From NCBI GenBank assembly GCA_947493035.1, contig CANLOW010000001.1:372001-436000 (forward strand): a DNA stretch of 64,000 nt. The letters run 5' to 3'. Below are positions 36,842 to 46,800 of the stretch, one piece after another (within the stretch, counting starts at the first letter, position 1; the number at the start of each line of letters is the position of its first letter). Below the pieces are notes generated by a model that searched no databases, was not told the origin of the DNA, and saw only the letters and a list, made by a program, of their open reading frames with translations. This DNA comes from an uncultured Aquimarina sp. GTDB taxonomy: Bacteria; Bacteroidota; Bacteroidia; Flavobacteriales; Flavobacteriaceae. A program made the position numbers and the translations under genes.

Positions 36842-37642
36842 TTATTTCAATAAATCTTTAATTACTGTTTGAAATAATTCATTCCCTTCAATGCCTACGT
36901 GGCCTTGATTAGGTAAAATAATCGCTTGTACTTTTTGAGGATAAATAGCTTTCAATTGCAAAGATTGATTGCTAGGTATTAATGTATCATCTTCTCCATG
37001 AAAAATAGTAATCGGCTTTTTAAAACCTTTTAAATATTGATCTGTTTCAAACCTATATTTCAATAAAAATGTTGGTGTATACTTATTCCATAATTTAACT
37101 AATGCTATGAAGTTATGATAGGGCGCCAATAAAAATAATTGTTGAGGATTGTTGGTCGAAGCTAATTTGGCAGCCATCCCACTACCAATTGAATAACCCA
37201 CTACAATGATATCTTTTTCAGCATATTCTCCTAATAGAGTATCATACACAAATTGGTTATCCTTAAACAGGAGCTTCTCTCCATTTATTTCACCTTCACT
37301 TTTGCCAAAACCACGGTAATCGTATATAAAAACATCATACCCTTCTTTTGTAAAAGCATAAGCCGATCCTAAGTAATCCTGAATACTACCTGAGTTTCCA
37401 TGCAGATAAAATACCAAGCCTTTTGGCTCAGGCACTTTAAAATGCACCCCATTTAGAGCAACACCATCATTTGTAGTAAAACTTCGTTCTTCAAATGGAA
37501 TATCAAAATCAAAACGATGTGACTGCTCTAATTTCGTAGGATGAAAAATAAGCTCTTCTTGTTTTTGATATAGATAGCTAAATGCTAGCACTACAAGGAT
37601 TACTATTAATATGACTAAACTTTTAAGAATTTTTTTGAGCAT
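36842..37642 (-). CDS. Membrane-anchored alpha/beta hydrolase
   Basis: 266 residues. One N-terminal membrane helix (about 5-25). The alpha/beta-hydrolase core has the oxyanion loop L-H-G-N-S-G-S (about 82), nucleophile elbow G-Y-S-I-G-S-G (about 148-154), an acid at H-G-E-D-D-T-L-I-P (about 216) and catalytic His in N-Q-G-H-V-G (about 249). It resembles the YfhR/Bem46 group of serine hydrolases with unknown natural substrates. Convergent with mfd. Confidence 0.85.
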   Translation of the reverse strand: MLKKILKSLVILIVILVVLAFSYLYQKQEELIFHPTKLEQSHRFDFDIPFEERSFTTNDGVALNGVHFKVPEPKGLVFYLHGNSGSIQDYLGSAYAFTKEGYDVFIYDYRGFGKSEGEINGEKLLFKDNQFVYDTLLGEYAEKDIIVVGYSIGSGMAAKLASTNNPQQLFLLAPYHNFIALVKLWNKYTPTFLLKYRFETDQYLKGFKKPITIFHGEDDTLIPSNQSLQLKAIYPQKVQAIILPNQGHVGIEGNELFQTVIKDLLK

Positions 37643-37674
37643 GATTTCTTATAAATTATTGTGAATATCCACAA

Positions 37675-37735
37675 TCAGTAATATTTTAATAGGGCCTTGC
37701 CATTCCTTGATTAACAAGGAATCTCACCCTACTGA
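37675..37735. repeat. Nested inverted repeat containing a second REP-like palindrome
   Basis: Core ATTCCTTG-ATTAA-CAAGGAAT at 37702-37722, flanked by AGGG/CCCT (37691-37694 and 37727-37730) and by TCAGTA/TACTGA (37675-37680 and 37730-37735). The CATTCCT...AGGAATC outline matches the element at 16141-16165. It follows the glucosidase stop on the minus strand and may also end that transcript. Confidence 0.5.
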
Positions 37736-37754
37736 TTTTTATATTCTTAATAAA

Positions 37755-40397
37755 TTATTTACTTGCTTTTTTGAAACTAGCACTTTCATCAATTAATGAT
37801 GCAATAACACCTGTCCATCCTGTTTGGTGAGAAGCTCCAACTCCCCTTCCCGTATCACCATGAAAATATTCATAAAACAAGACTAAATCTTTAAAATGGT
37901 CTTTCTGATAAATATGTCTATCCAAAGCATGAATTGGTCGATCTCCATTTTCATCATTTTCAAACATATTGATCAATCGATCACTAATCATAAAAGATAA
38001 CTCTAATAAATTATAGGACTTGCCTTCAACCTCTATTGTTATTTCATCTTTATAATAACTGTAATAGGTTTTTAAAGATTGTACAAAAAGGTAATTCATA
38101 GGCATCCAAATCGGGCCTCGCCAGTTAGAATTCCCCCCAAAAACATAATTACTAGATTCCGCAGGTTCGTAAGCAACACTAAACTCTTGACCATTGATAT
38201 GAATGCGATAAGGTTCGCTATGCACTTTGGATAATGCTCGAATACCATAATCACTTAAAAATTCATTTTTATCCATTAACGCATTTATCAAACGAATCAT
38301 TCGCTCTTTAGGCACTAAGGATAATAATAAATCTTCTCCTTCTTTAAAATTTTCAATGACTTTATACTCACTATGCTTATTGCGATAGTTTAAAAACCAT
38401 TTTACATTTTTATAAAAATTAGGAAGTTTTTCTAAGATCTCTTTTTTAAGTACCAAATTAGCGTTTAGAGTCATCAAACCGACTAGAGACCTTACTTTAA
38501 TAGGAATATGCTCTTCATTAGGAAGTACTAAAACATCATAGAAAAACCCTTCTTCTTCATTCCAGCTACCTGATCGACGATGACACATTTTATTAAGAGA
38601 CTCTGCTATATATATAAAATGCTCAAAGTATTTCGTTGCCATATCTTCATAAGAAGCGTCATGCTGAGCAATTTCTAAAGAAGTTTCAAGTAAATTCAAA
38701 CTATACAAAGCCATCCAGGCAGTTCCATCAGCTTGTTCTAGAAAACCTCCTCCTGGTATTACGCTACTCCTATCAAATAACCCTATATTATCTAAACCTA
38801 AAAAACCACCTTCGAACACATTATTATTGTTTTGATCCTTTCTATTGACCCACCAAGTAAAATTAAGCGCCAATTTATTCAGCATTCGTTTTAAAAATGA
38901 AATATCTGAGACACCTGTCTTAGCCTTATCAATTTCGTATACCTGAAGCGCTGACCAAGCTTGCACAGGTGGATTTACATCTGAAAATGCCCATTCATAA
39001 GCAGGAATCTGACCACTAGGTGCCATATACCACTCCTTAGTTACTAATAACAATTGTTCCTTAGCAAATTCGGGATCGAGTTTCGCCAAAGGCACACAGT
39101 GAAAAGCCGTATCCCATACGGCATACCATGGATACTCCCATTTATCAGGCATCGTAATGATATCCTCATTATTTAGTGTTTTCCAATCATTATTTCTACC
39201 ATGCTTACGTGATTCGGGTGGTGGCATCTTACCAGGATCACCATCTAACCAAGTGGTGATATCCATATTGTAATATTGTTTAGTCCAAAGCATACCCGCA
39301 AAGGCTTGCCGCTGTATACTTTTCTGATCTTCCCCCTCATTACTAAATGGTTTGTAAAAATCGTTTGTTTCCTTTATTCTAGTTTCAAAAGTTTTAGTAA
39401 AACCTTGTTGTAATGGATTTCGTTTAAATTCTTTTTTGGATAAACGCAACCTAATCTCTTTAGATGATTTCCCTTCTATATTCAATCGATACATAGGGGC
39501 AAACTTAGTCCCTTCACTGACATTATCTGTAAGCTCGAAATCATTTTGAATCACCACGTCATGAAACAAATCCTTTACATAAGGACTTTCATTTGGCACC
39601 CCAAATAACTTTTCGTTATTGGTTTCATTATTAGTAAACAACCATTTATCTGGATTTTCGAAATTGAGGAAATAGTCTCCCAATTTCGGATGTGATAATT
39701 TTACAGAACTATGCTTTTCAAATTGTTGATGCTTGACAATATTATGATACCCTGTTGCTTGATTAAATGACCAAAGATTCCTTAACCAAAGTGTTGGCAT
39801 TACCCAAATATCTGCAGCATTTTTAGCCCTATTGCTTATTGTAATTTTAATAAGTATATCTTCTTCATTTTCTTTGGCATACTCTGTATATACATCAAAA
39901 TATTCGTCATTATCAAAAATCCCTGTGTTTAACAATTCATATTCTAAAGCATCTTTATCTCTAAATTTATTTGTATTCACAAGGTCTGCATACGGATATT
40001 CATTTTGAGGATATTTATACAAATGCTTCATATAAGAATGTGTAGGGCTGCTATCCAAATAATAGTATAGCTCCTTACAATCCTCAGCATGATTTCCTTC
40101 TGGCCCCGTTAGCCCAAAAAGTCTTTCTTTTAAAATAGGGTCTTTACCATTCCAAAGAGCCACGGCAAATGCAATAGCACAATGTCTATCTGATATTCCT
40201 GCGATACCATCTTCTCCCCATCTATATGTTCTACTCCTAGCATGATCATGTGGAAAGTAATCCCAAGCAGATCCATCTGGGCTATAATCCTCTCTAACAG
40301 TTCCCCACTGACGTTCACTTAAATACGGCCCCCAATGCAACCAATTTTCTTCTTTATTATATGTTTTTTGTAATCTAAGTTCTTCTGCTGTTTTCAT
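37755..40397 (-). CDS. GH63-type glucosidase (MGH1-like six-hairpin glycosidase)
   Basis: 880 residues, no signal peptide, so cytoplasmic. It opens with the family signature W-G-P-Y-L-S-E-R-Q-W-G-T-V-R-E-D-Y (about 21-37). Later it has W-Y-A-V-W-D-T-A-F-H-C and N-W-R-G-P-I-W-M-P, all typical of the large bacterial and yeast relatives of GH63. The (alpha/alpha)6 barrel lies in the C-terminal half. The enzyme probably trims alpha-glucosides, but the true substrate of this subgroup is not settled. It stands alone between two terminators. Confidence 0.88.
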   Translation of the reverse strand: MKTAEELRLQKTYNKEENWLHWGPYLSERQWGTVREDYSPDGSAWDYFPHDHARSRTYRWGEDGIAGISDRHCAIAFAVALWNGKDPILKERLFGLTGPEGNHAEDCKELYYYLDSSPTHSYMKHLYKYPQNEYPYADLVNTNKFRDKDALEYELLNTGIFDNDEYFDVYTEYAKENEEDILIKITISNRAKNAADIWVMPTLWLRNLWSFNQATGYHNIVKHQQFEKHSSVKLSHPKLGDYFLNFENPDKWLFTNNETNNEKLFGVPNESPYVKDLFHDVVIQNDFELTDNVSEGTKFAPMYRLNIEGKSSKEIRLRLSKKEFKRNPLQQGFTKTFETRIKETNDFYKPFSNEGEDQKSIQRQAFAGMLWTKQYYNMDITTWLDGDPGKMPPPESRKHGRNNDWKTLNNEDIITMPDKWEYPWYAVWDTAFHCVPLAKLDPEFAKEQLLLVTKEWYMAPSGQIPAYEWAFSDVNPPVQAWSALQVYEIDKAKTGVSDISFLKRMLNKLALNFTWWVNRKDQNNNNVFEGGFLGLDNIGLFDRSSVIPGGGFLEQADGTAWMALYSLNLLETSLEIAQHDASYEDMATKYFEHFIYIAESLNKMCHRRSGSWNEEEGFFYDVLVLPNEEHIPIKVRSLVGLMTLNANLVLKKEILEKLPNFYKNVKWFLNYRNKHSEYKVIENFKEGEDLLLSLVPKERMIRLINALMDKNEFLSDYGIRALSKVHSEPYRIHINGQEFSVAYEPAESSNYVFGGNSNWRGPIWMPMNYLFVQSLKTYYSYYKDEITIEVEGKSYNLLELSFMISDRLINMFENDENGDRPIHALDRHIYQKDHFKDLVLFYEYFHGDTGRGVGASHQTGWTGVIASLIDESASFKKASK

Positions 40398-40460
40398 AGA
40401 ATGTTAAGATAATTAATTGCTTTCTATTGTGAAGTATCACAAAGGATTACTTTTAATCAT

Positions 40461-40496
40461 AAAAAACGAGATGCTTTTTGAAACACCTCGTTTTTT
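40461..40496 (-). terminator. Terminator of the FAD oxidoreductase/polyferredoxin operon
   Basis: AAAAAACGAG and CTCGTTTTTT arms form a 10-base stem with a 16-base loop, 28 bases after the polyferredoxin stop on the minus strand. Confidence 0.7.
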
Positions 40497-40523
40497 CTTA
40501 TAGACTTCAATAATTTCTAAAGA

Positions 40524-42140
40524 CTAACTAGCTTTCGAGTTTTGATTCGCCATTTCTATTAAATCTACATCATTTCCTAACAATACTTCTGTAGGATTGA
40601 TACGCCCTTCTTCTGGACCATTTTCTAATTTTAATACTCCACGAGGACATACCGCTGAACAAACACCACAACCTACACAGCTTGCACGAACAATATTTTG
40701 TCCTTTTTGTGCATATGACCTAACATCAATTCCTTGCTCACAGTAAGTAGAACAGTTTCCACAAGAAATACATTGCCCTCCATTAGTAGTAATCCTAAAT
40801 CTAGATTTGAAACGTTGTACTAATCCCATATAAGCAGCCAATGGACATCCAAAACGACACCAAACACGGTTTCCTAAAATCGGATAAAATCCTGTCCCTA
40901 TAACTCCAGAGAATATAGAACCGATCCAAAACCCATAACTAGATTGTATATCATAAGCCGTAATTCCAAAAGCAACTTCTTTCCAACTTTCGATTCCAGC
41001 AAAATACACATACAATGTTAATGCTGTCATGATGATCGCAAAAGCTAATACACCATGAATTAACCAACGCTCTATTTTCCAAGAAAATAATGACTTACTT
41101 GATAATTGGCGGTAAGGATCACCTAATGTTTCAGCTAATCCACCACATCCACAAACCCAACTACAGTACCATCTTTTTCCATAAAAATAAACCATTACGG
41201 GCACGATAATTAATGTCAAGACAATTCCCCACACCAACATAAATACTCCTAAATTTCCACTTGACACCAAGCTATTGATATTCCAGTCGAAGAAAAAAGT
41301 ATAATTCAATGGCCAAGCATTTTTAAAATCGAACCATGGCTTATTAAACGCTACTAAAATTTCAGGAATTAAGAATGCAAAGGCAACTTGAAAAAATAAT
41401 ACCACAGCTGTACGAACTAACTGGTAAGCATTATGTCTATACTTAATAAACATACGGATAGCAAATACGGTCATTACCGCACAATACATAAATCCATACA
41501 AGAACCATTGACTAGCAGGATTCTCACTTAGACTTTCACTAATATTATCAACAGATAATATTGGATTAATCAAAAAACTTGGAAAGAAATACAACAATAC
41601 ATAAAACCCAACAAAGAACACAAAGGTTATAAACCCTAATATTCCTCGGTTGGTAGCTGAGTGTTGAAAAATTCCATTATTCTTAATTCCTTTTGGACCT
41701 AATAGTTTGTAATCAGGTAAGAAATATATCAACCCTCCAATGATTGCTAATCCAAAAGTGATCCACCAAAATGTCCCTTTATTTTCAGGAATCCACCCTA
41801 CAGCAGACTTTCTTAATAATGGATACACAAAATCTTTATGCGATTTATTCCATTTCCAATGAATAATTTTATCCCAAGGAATTTCTGATTGCCCTTTATA
41901 ATGAGCATTTGAATTTTTAGCAATTCTTGAAATTGCACTTGTCAACTGAAAAGCACTAAGTTCTTTTCCAACAATTTCTTTCTCAGCACGCTCGATAAAG
42001 AATTCACTTTTTGTTTTCTGACTACTCCACTCTTGAAAAGCTTCAGGAGATACGTTGTATTTTCCCACAAAAACACTTCCCGTGAAAATGGCAAAACCAG
42101 CTATGGCCATTACTAGACCAATATATTTTATAAATTTCAT
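40524..42140 (-). CDS. Membrane polyferredoxin (NapH/NosR-like 4Fe-4S protein)
   Basis: 538 residues from the ATG at 42140, which starts a normal membrane helix and leaves 11 bases after the upstream gene; the frame extends to 42173 but would overlap it. About eight membrane helices. Two cysteine motifs in loops, C-S-W-V-C-G-C-G and C-R-F-G-C-P, match the C-x3-C-P-type motifs of NapH/NosR/CcoG. Two C-terminal ferredoxin clusters follow: C-I-S-C-G-N-C-S-T-Y-C and C-V-G-C-G-V-C-S-A-V-C-P. It should carry electrons across or along the inner membrane. No nos, nap or fix genes are nearby, so the partner is probably the FAD enzyme encoded just upstream. Confidence 0.85.
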   Translation of the reverse strand: MKFIKYIGLVMAIAGFAIFTGSVFVGKYNVSPEAFQEWSSQKTKSEFFIERAEKEIVGKELSAFQLTSAISRIAKNSNAHYKGQSEIPWDKIIHWKWNKSHKDFVYPLLRKSAVGWIPENKGTFWWITFGLAIIGGLIYFLPDYKLLGPKGIKNNGIFQHSATNRGILGFITFVFFVGFYVLLYFFPSFLINPILSVDNISESLSENPASQWFLYGFMYCAVMTVFAIRMFIKYRHNAYQLVRTAVVLFFQVAFAFLIPEILVAFNKPWFDFKNAWPLNYTFFFDWNINSLVSSGNLGVFMLVWGIVLTLIIVPVMVYFYGKRWYCSWVCGCGGLAETLGDPYRQLSSKSLFSWKIERWLIHGVLAFAIIMTALTLYVYFAGIESWKEVAFGITAYDIQSSYGFWIGSIFSGVIGTGFYPILGNRVWCRFGCPLAAYMGLVQRFKSRFRITTNGGQCISCGNCSTYCEQGIDVRSYAQKGQNIVRASCVGCGVCSAVCPRGVLKLENGPEEGRINPTEVLLGNDVDLIEMANQNSKAS

Positions 42141-42151
42141 GAACTTATCTT

Positions 42152-43492
42152 TTATGCAAAAATGCGTTTCCAACTCTTACGAGCCACTTTTATATTTGTT
42201 CCTTGTTCTTTATTGAATTTTTCTACAATTGCCTCCTCATGTAGCTTATAAAACTCAGGGTCGAAATTGGCATCTTTTAAGTGAGCCAATACATAATCGA
42301 CTGATTTTTCTTCCGTCAACCACCTATCAAATAGTTCGTGTCGCATGCGAATTCCGAAGGTATTGATCCCTATAAATTTACGTGTAGCCTTATCAAAATT
42401 AAGATGTACTAAAAGGTGTTCTTTAGGGTGTTTCCAAAAGAAACGCGCTTCACCTTCTTTTGGTTCTGCCCAAACCCAACCGTAGGTTTGATATTCTATA
42501 TCTAAAAATTTTGCACTATTAAACCAATGTCCTGGTTTGTATTCTGTAGGTGTTCCACAAATGGTTCTTGCTACAGTTTCACCCATCATACGCCCCGTAT
42601 ACCAAACAGCCTCAATAGGTCGACGACTTCCTATAGCCTCATGCTGCTCGGCACAATCACCTATAGCATATATGTTTTCATAATTAGTCTTTAATAGACG
42701 ATTCACTTTTATACCACGCCCAGTTTCGATACCTGAAGCCTTAACGAATTCAATATTTGGAGAAACACCAGCAGTTAAACCAACTACATCACAAAGAATT
42801 TCTTCTCCGGTTTCTTTAATAACAATACTTTTAACTCTGCCTTTACCATTTTCTCTTATTTGTTCAAGGTTTACCCCTAAACGAAGATCAATATGATGTT
42901 CTTTGATATGCTCATTGATCATCGCCGATTCAGCATCAGGCAATACACCATTCCAAAAACTATCTTCACGAACTAAAAATGTTACAGGAATATCTCTAGA
43001 ACGCAACATTTCGGCCATCTCAATACCTATCAGACCACCACCAACAATTACAGCACGTTTGCATTCTTTATTACTGGGTGCATATTTTTCTAAATCATCT
43101 AAATTTTGTTTGGAATACATCCCCATTACTCCATCTAGATCTTGTCCTGGCCATCCAAACTTATTCGGTTTTGATCCAGTTGCTAAAATAAGTTGATCAT
43201 ATTTTAAAGACCCGCCTTCAGCAAAATGCAATAGATTTTTATCTGGCTCAATACGTTCTACAAATGCTTTTTTTAATTCAATACGATTCTTTTTCCAAAA
43301 CCAAGGCTCGTAAGGTTGTGTGTTTTCGAACTTCATATGCCCCATATATATATACATCAAGGCTGTACGAGAAAAGAAATAATCTGTTTCCGAAGAAATG
43401 ATAGTAATACGTTTATCTGAAAGCTTACGGATATGACGGGCAGCAGTTACTCCCGAAATACCATTTCCTATGATTACGATGTGCTCTTCCAT
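42152..43492 (-). CDS. NAD(P)/FAD-dependent oxidoreductase
   Basis: 446 residues. N-terminal FAD-binding G-N-G-I-S-G (about 8-13), second dinucleotide fold G-G-G-L-I-G-I-E (about 151-158) and the FAD-closing Y-A-I-G-D-C-A-E (about 275-282). The first 310 residues look like the reductase part of NirB or rubredoxin reductase. The last 130 are an extra domain, rich in W and charged residues, with no motif I recognise. It is the first gene of a two-gene operon with the membrane polyferredoxin. Likely role: moving electrons between NAD(P)H and the membrane iron-sulfur chain; direction and acceptor are unknown. Confidence 0.85.
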   Translation of the reverse strand: MEEHIVIIGNGISGVTAARHIRKLSDKRITIISSETDYFFSRTALMYIYMGHMKFENTQPYEPWFWKKNRIELKKAFVERIEPDKNLLHFAEGGSLKYDQLILATGSKPNKFGWPGQDLDGVMGMYSKQNLDDLEKYAPSNKECKRAVIVGGGLIGIEMAEMLRSRDIPVTFLVREDSFWNGVLPDAESAMINEHIKEHHIDLRLGVNLEQIRENGKGRVKSIVIKETGEEILCDVVGLTAGVSPNIEFVKASGIETGRGIKVNRLLKTNYENIYAIGDCAEQHEAIGSRRPIEAVWYTGRMMGETVARTICGTPTEYKPGHWFNSAKFLDIEYQTYGWVWAEPKEGEARFFWKHPKEHLLVHLNFDKATRKFIGINTFGIRMRHELFDRWLTEEKSVDYVLAHLKDANFDPEFYKLHEEAIVEKFNKEQGTNIKVARKSWKRIFA

Positions 43493-43828
43493 GTGATTCG
43501 TTTAAGATGTCCTTTAGGTCGTCAAATATGTATTCAACTTAACACTAATTCTTTCATTTAAAGGAAAATCATGGTTAATTCGGAATCGTTTTAAATTAGT
43601 TTAAAACATGTAAGGAAACCTAAAAGCTTTTGTTATTCAACAAAATTCTAATTCTACTCAGAAACTAATGACATTATAATCATAGAGAATTTCTTATTTA
43701 CCCCCCTACATTATTTAAATTATTTCAAGATTATTACCAATTAATTAATTACTTGCCATATATTTAGACGTTAGATTTATTTAGCAACTATTTTTTTACT
43801 CGGTTATACACTTTTAACATCTATTTCT
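43493..43828. other. 336-base divergent intergenic region
   Basis: Separates the minus-strand FAD oxidoreductase and plus-strand A2M gene. Near-match -7 motifs only: CATATTTG on the minus strand (43523-43530) and TATATTTA on the plus strand (43759-43766), neither with a good -33. No reading frame or RNA structure stood out. Confidence 0.45.
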
Positions 43829-46800
43829 ATGAAAAGATTTCATGTTTTCTCGCTCTTAGCTTTCTTAATACTTGGTTTAACTTTTACTAATTGCAAAAAG
43901 AAAACTATTAAAAAAGCTAATCCTGAATTTGTTAGTTATGTGTCATCGTATACTTCTGGAATTATCTCTTCCAAATCTTCGATAAAAATTCAGCTAGCCA
44001 AACCTAATGAATCTATAAAAGTAGGTGATGAAGCTAAAGGGCTTTTTCGTTTTGAACCTAAACTTAAAGGAAAAGCTACTTGGATTACTAATCGATTGGT
44101 AGAATTTGTTCCTGATGCTCCTTTAAAATCGGGTGCTTTTTATGATGTAGCATTCAAACTTTCTGACATAGAAGAAGTCCCAAAAGAGCACGAGAAATTC
44201 ACTTACAGTTTTCAGGTCATTCAACAATTTATAGATGTTAAGTTGAAATCAGTAAATGCTGAAGGTGAAGATCTAAAACATCAAAATGTAACTGGAACTA
44301 TAGAAACTGCCGACTTTATACCTGTAGAAGAGCTATCAAAAATATTTAAAGCTCGACTGGACGGAAAAGACTACCCTGTAATAGTTACTAATGACAGAAC
44401 CTTAAATACTTATTTATTTGAAATCAAAAACCTTACTCGCGCCAAAAAAGATAAAAAACTGAGCATTAGTTGGGATGCAGCCCCATTAAATTTAAAAATA
44501 TCTGACAAACTGAAAATTGAAATACCAGGTCTTGGTGATTTCAAAATTATACAAACCCGAGTATACTACGAACCTGAACAATATGTTTCTATAGTATTTT
44601 CAGACCCTCTAAAAAAATCTCAAGATTTAGATGGTTTAATATGGTTTGAAAACGAAAAAACACCAAAATTTAGTATTGATGGAAATGAAGTAAAAGTATT
44701 CCCTTCAAAAAAACTAAATGGAAAAAGAACTCTAAAAATACAGAATGTTCGTAATATTTTGAATAAAAAACTTTCTTCAAAAAAAGAAGTAACTGTAGAG
44801 TTTAAAGACATCGAACCTGATCTTAAATTATTAGGAAAAGGAATTATTCTTCCTGACAACGAAGGAATCAAATTCCCTTTTAAAACAATAAACCTTAAAG
44901 CCGTTAAGGTTAAGGTATTAAAAATATACGAAGACAATGTTTCTCAATTCTTACAAGTAAATCAAATTGATGGTGATCGAGAAATTAATCGTGTCGGAAG
45001 GGTTGTTTATAAAAACGTTGTTGCCTTAAAATCTGATAAGTCTATTGATTATTCAGATTGGAACACCTTTTCTTTAAAGCTTAATGATCTTATTGACCCT
45101 GAACCAGGTGCTATTTATCGAATTGAGTTGTCGTTTGGAAAAAAACAAAGCTTATACCGTTGTAAAGATATTGATGAAATGGATTCGGATAATGAAATGA
45201 CTGATGATGACGGTGATGATTCTTGGGAAACTGCAGTAGATGAAAATAGCAGCTGGGATAATTATGAAGACAACAACCGTAGTGAAAACTACGATTATTC
45301 GCAACGTAATAATCCTTGTAACGATGCTTATTACCGTCATCACGACACCAAGGTAGTTAGAAATGTATTAGCTTCTAACATGGGGGTGATTACTAAACTG
45401 GGGGTCGATAATACAATGATGGTCGCTGTAACTGATTTAAGAACTACAGCACCTATCGACGGAGCAACTGTTAATGTGATGAATTACCAACAACAAAGTA
45501 TAGCTTCTTCCAAAACCAATGCTAACGGATTAGCTCATTTGCATGTAGACAAAAAACCTTTCTTGTTAGTAGCATCAAAAGAAAAGCAAAGAGCTTATGT
45601 ACGTTTAGATAATGGATTTTCTTTATCGACAAGTAAATTTGATGTCTCAGGTACAATTAGTCAAAAAGGAATCAAAGGTTTTATATATGGAGAAAGAGGT
45701 GTTTGGAGACCTGGGGACACCTTGTTTTTAAACTTTATGCTTCAAGATAAAACAAATATCTTACCTAAAGGACATCCTGTTTCATTTGAACTTATCAATC
45801 CACAAGGACAATTAATTGACTCTAAAATTAGTAGTAAATCTGTCGGAAACATATACAATTTCAATACCGTAACTTCTACTGACTACCCTACAGGAAATTG
45901 GATGGCACGTGTTAAAGTTGGAGGATCTGTTTTTTCAAAACGCATAAAAATTGAAACGGTTAAACCAAATCGCTTGAAAGTTAATTTAGATTTTGGTAAG
46001 GATCGCCTCTCTGTTAAAGATAAAAATGTAAAAGGAACACTAAGTTCTAAATGGCTACATGGCGCTATTGCAAAAAACTTAGATGCTGATGTGTACGTTA
46101 GCATGAGACAGTCTACAACAAAATTTATTGGATATTCTGATTACATTTTCGACGATCCAGGACATTCGTACAGTGTAGAAAATCAACAACTTTTCGAAGG
46201 ACAATTAAACAGTGAAGGTTTAGCGAACATCAACTCTAACATCAATGTAAATAACAGCTCTCCTGGTATGCTTACAGCAAACTTTAGAGTCCGTGTTTTT
46301 GAAGAAGGTGGTGATTTCTCTACAGACCAATTCTCTATACCTTATGCTCCCTACAAATCTTTTGTTGGTGTAAAACTGCCTAAAGGAGATAAAGCAAGAG
46401 GTATGCTACTAACAGACATCAAGCATCCCATAAAAATTGCAACTGTAGATCCTGAAGGAAAGCCTGTAAATACTAAAGTCCGTGTAGACATCTATAAGCT
46501 ACAATGGAAATACTGGTGGGAAAAAAACAGTCAAGAAGACCTATCTCGATATGTTGGAAGTAGTTATAAAAAACCTATACATACCGATTATGTAAATAGT
46601 ACAAACGGTATTGCTCAATCAAAATTCGAAATCAAATATCCAGATTGGGGGCGTTATTACGTTCGTGTTACAGATCAAAACAGTAGGCATGCTACAGGAA
46701 AAATAATGTATGTCGATTGGCCAGGTTGGGCAGGTAGAGCGAGTAAAGATAATCCTGGGGGTGCAAGTATGCTTGTTTTTAGTACTGACAAACAAAAATA

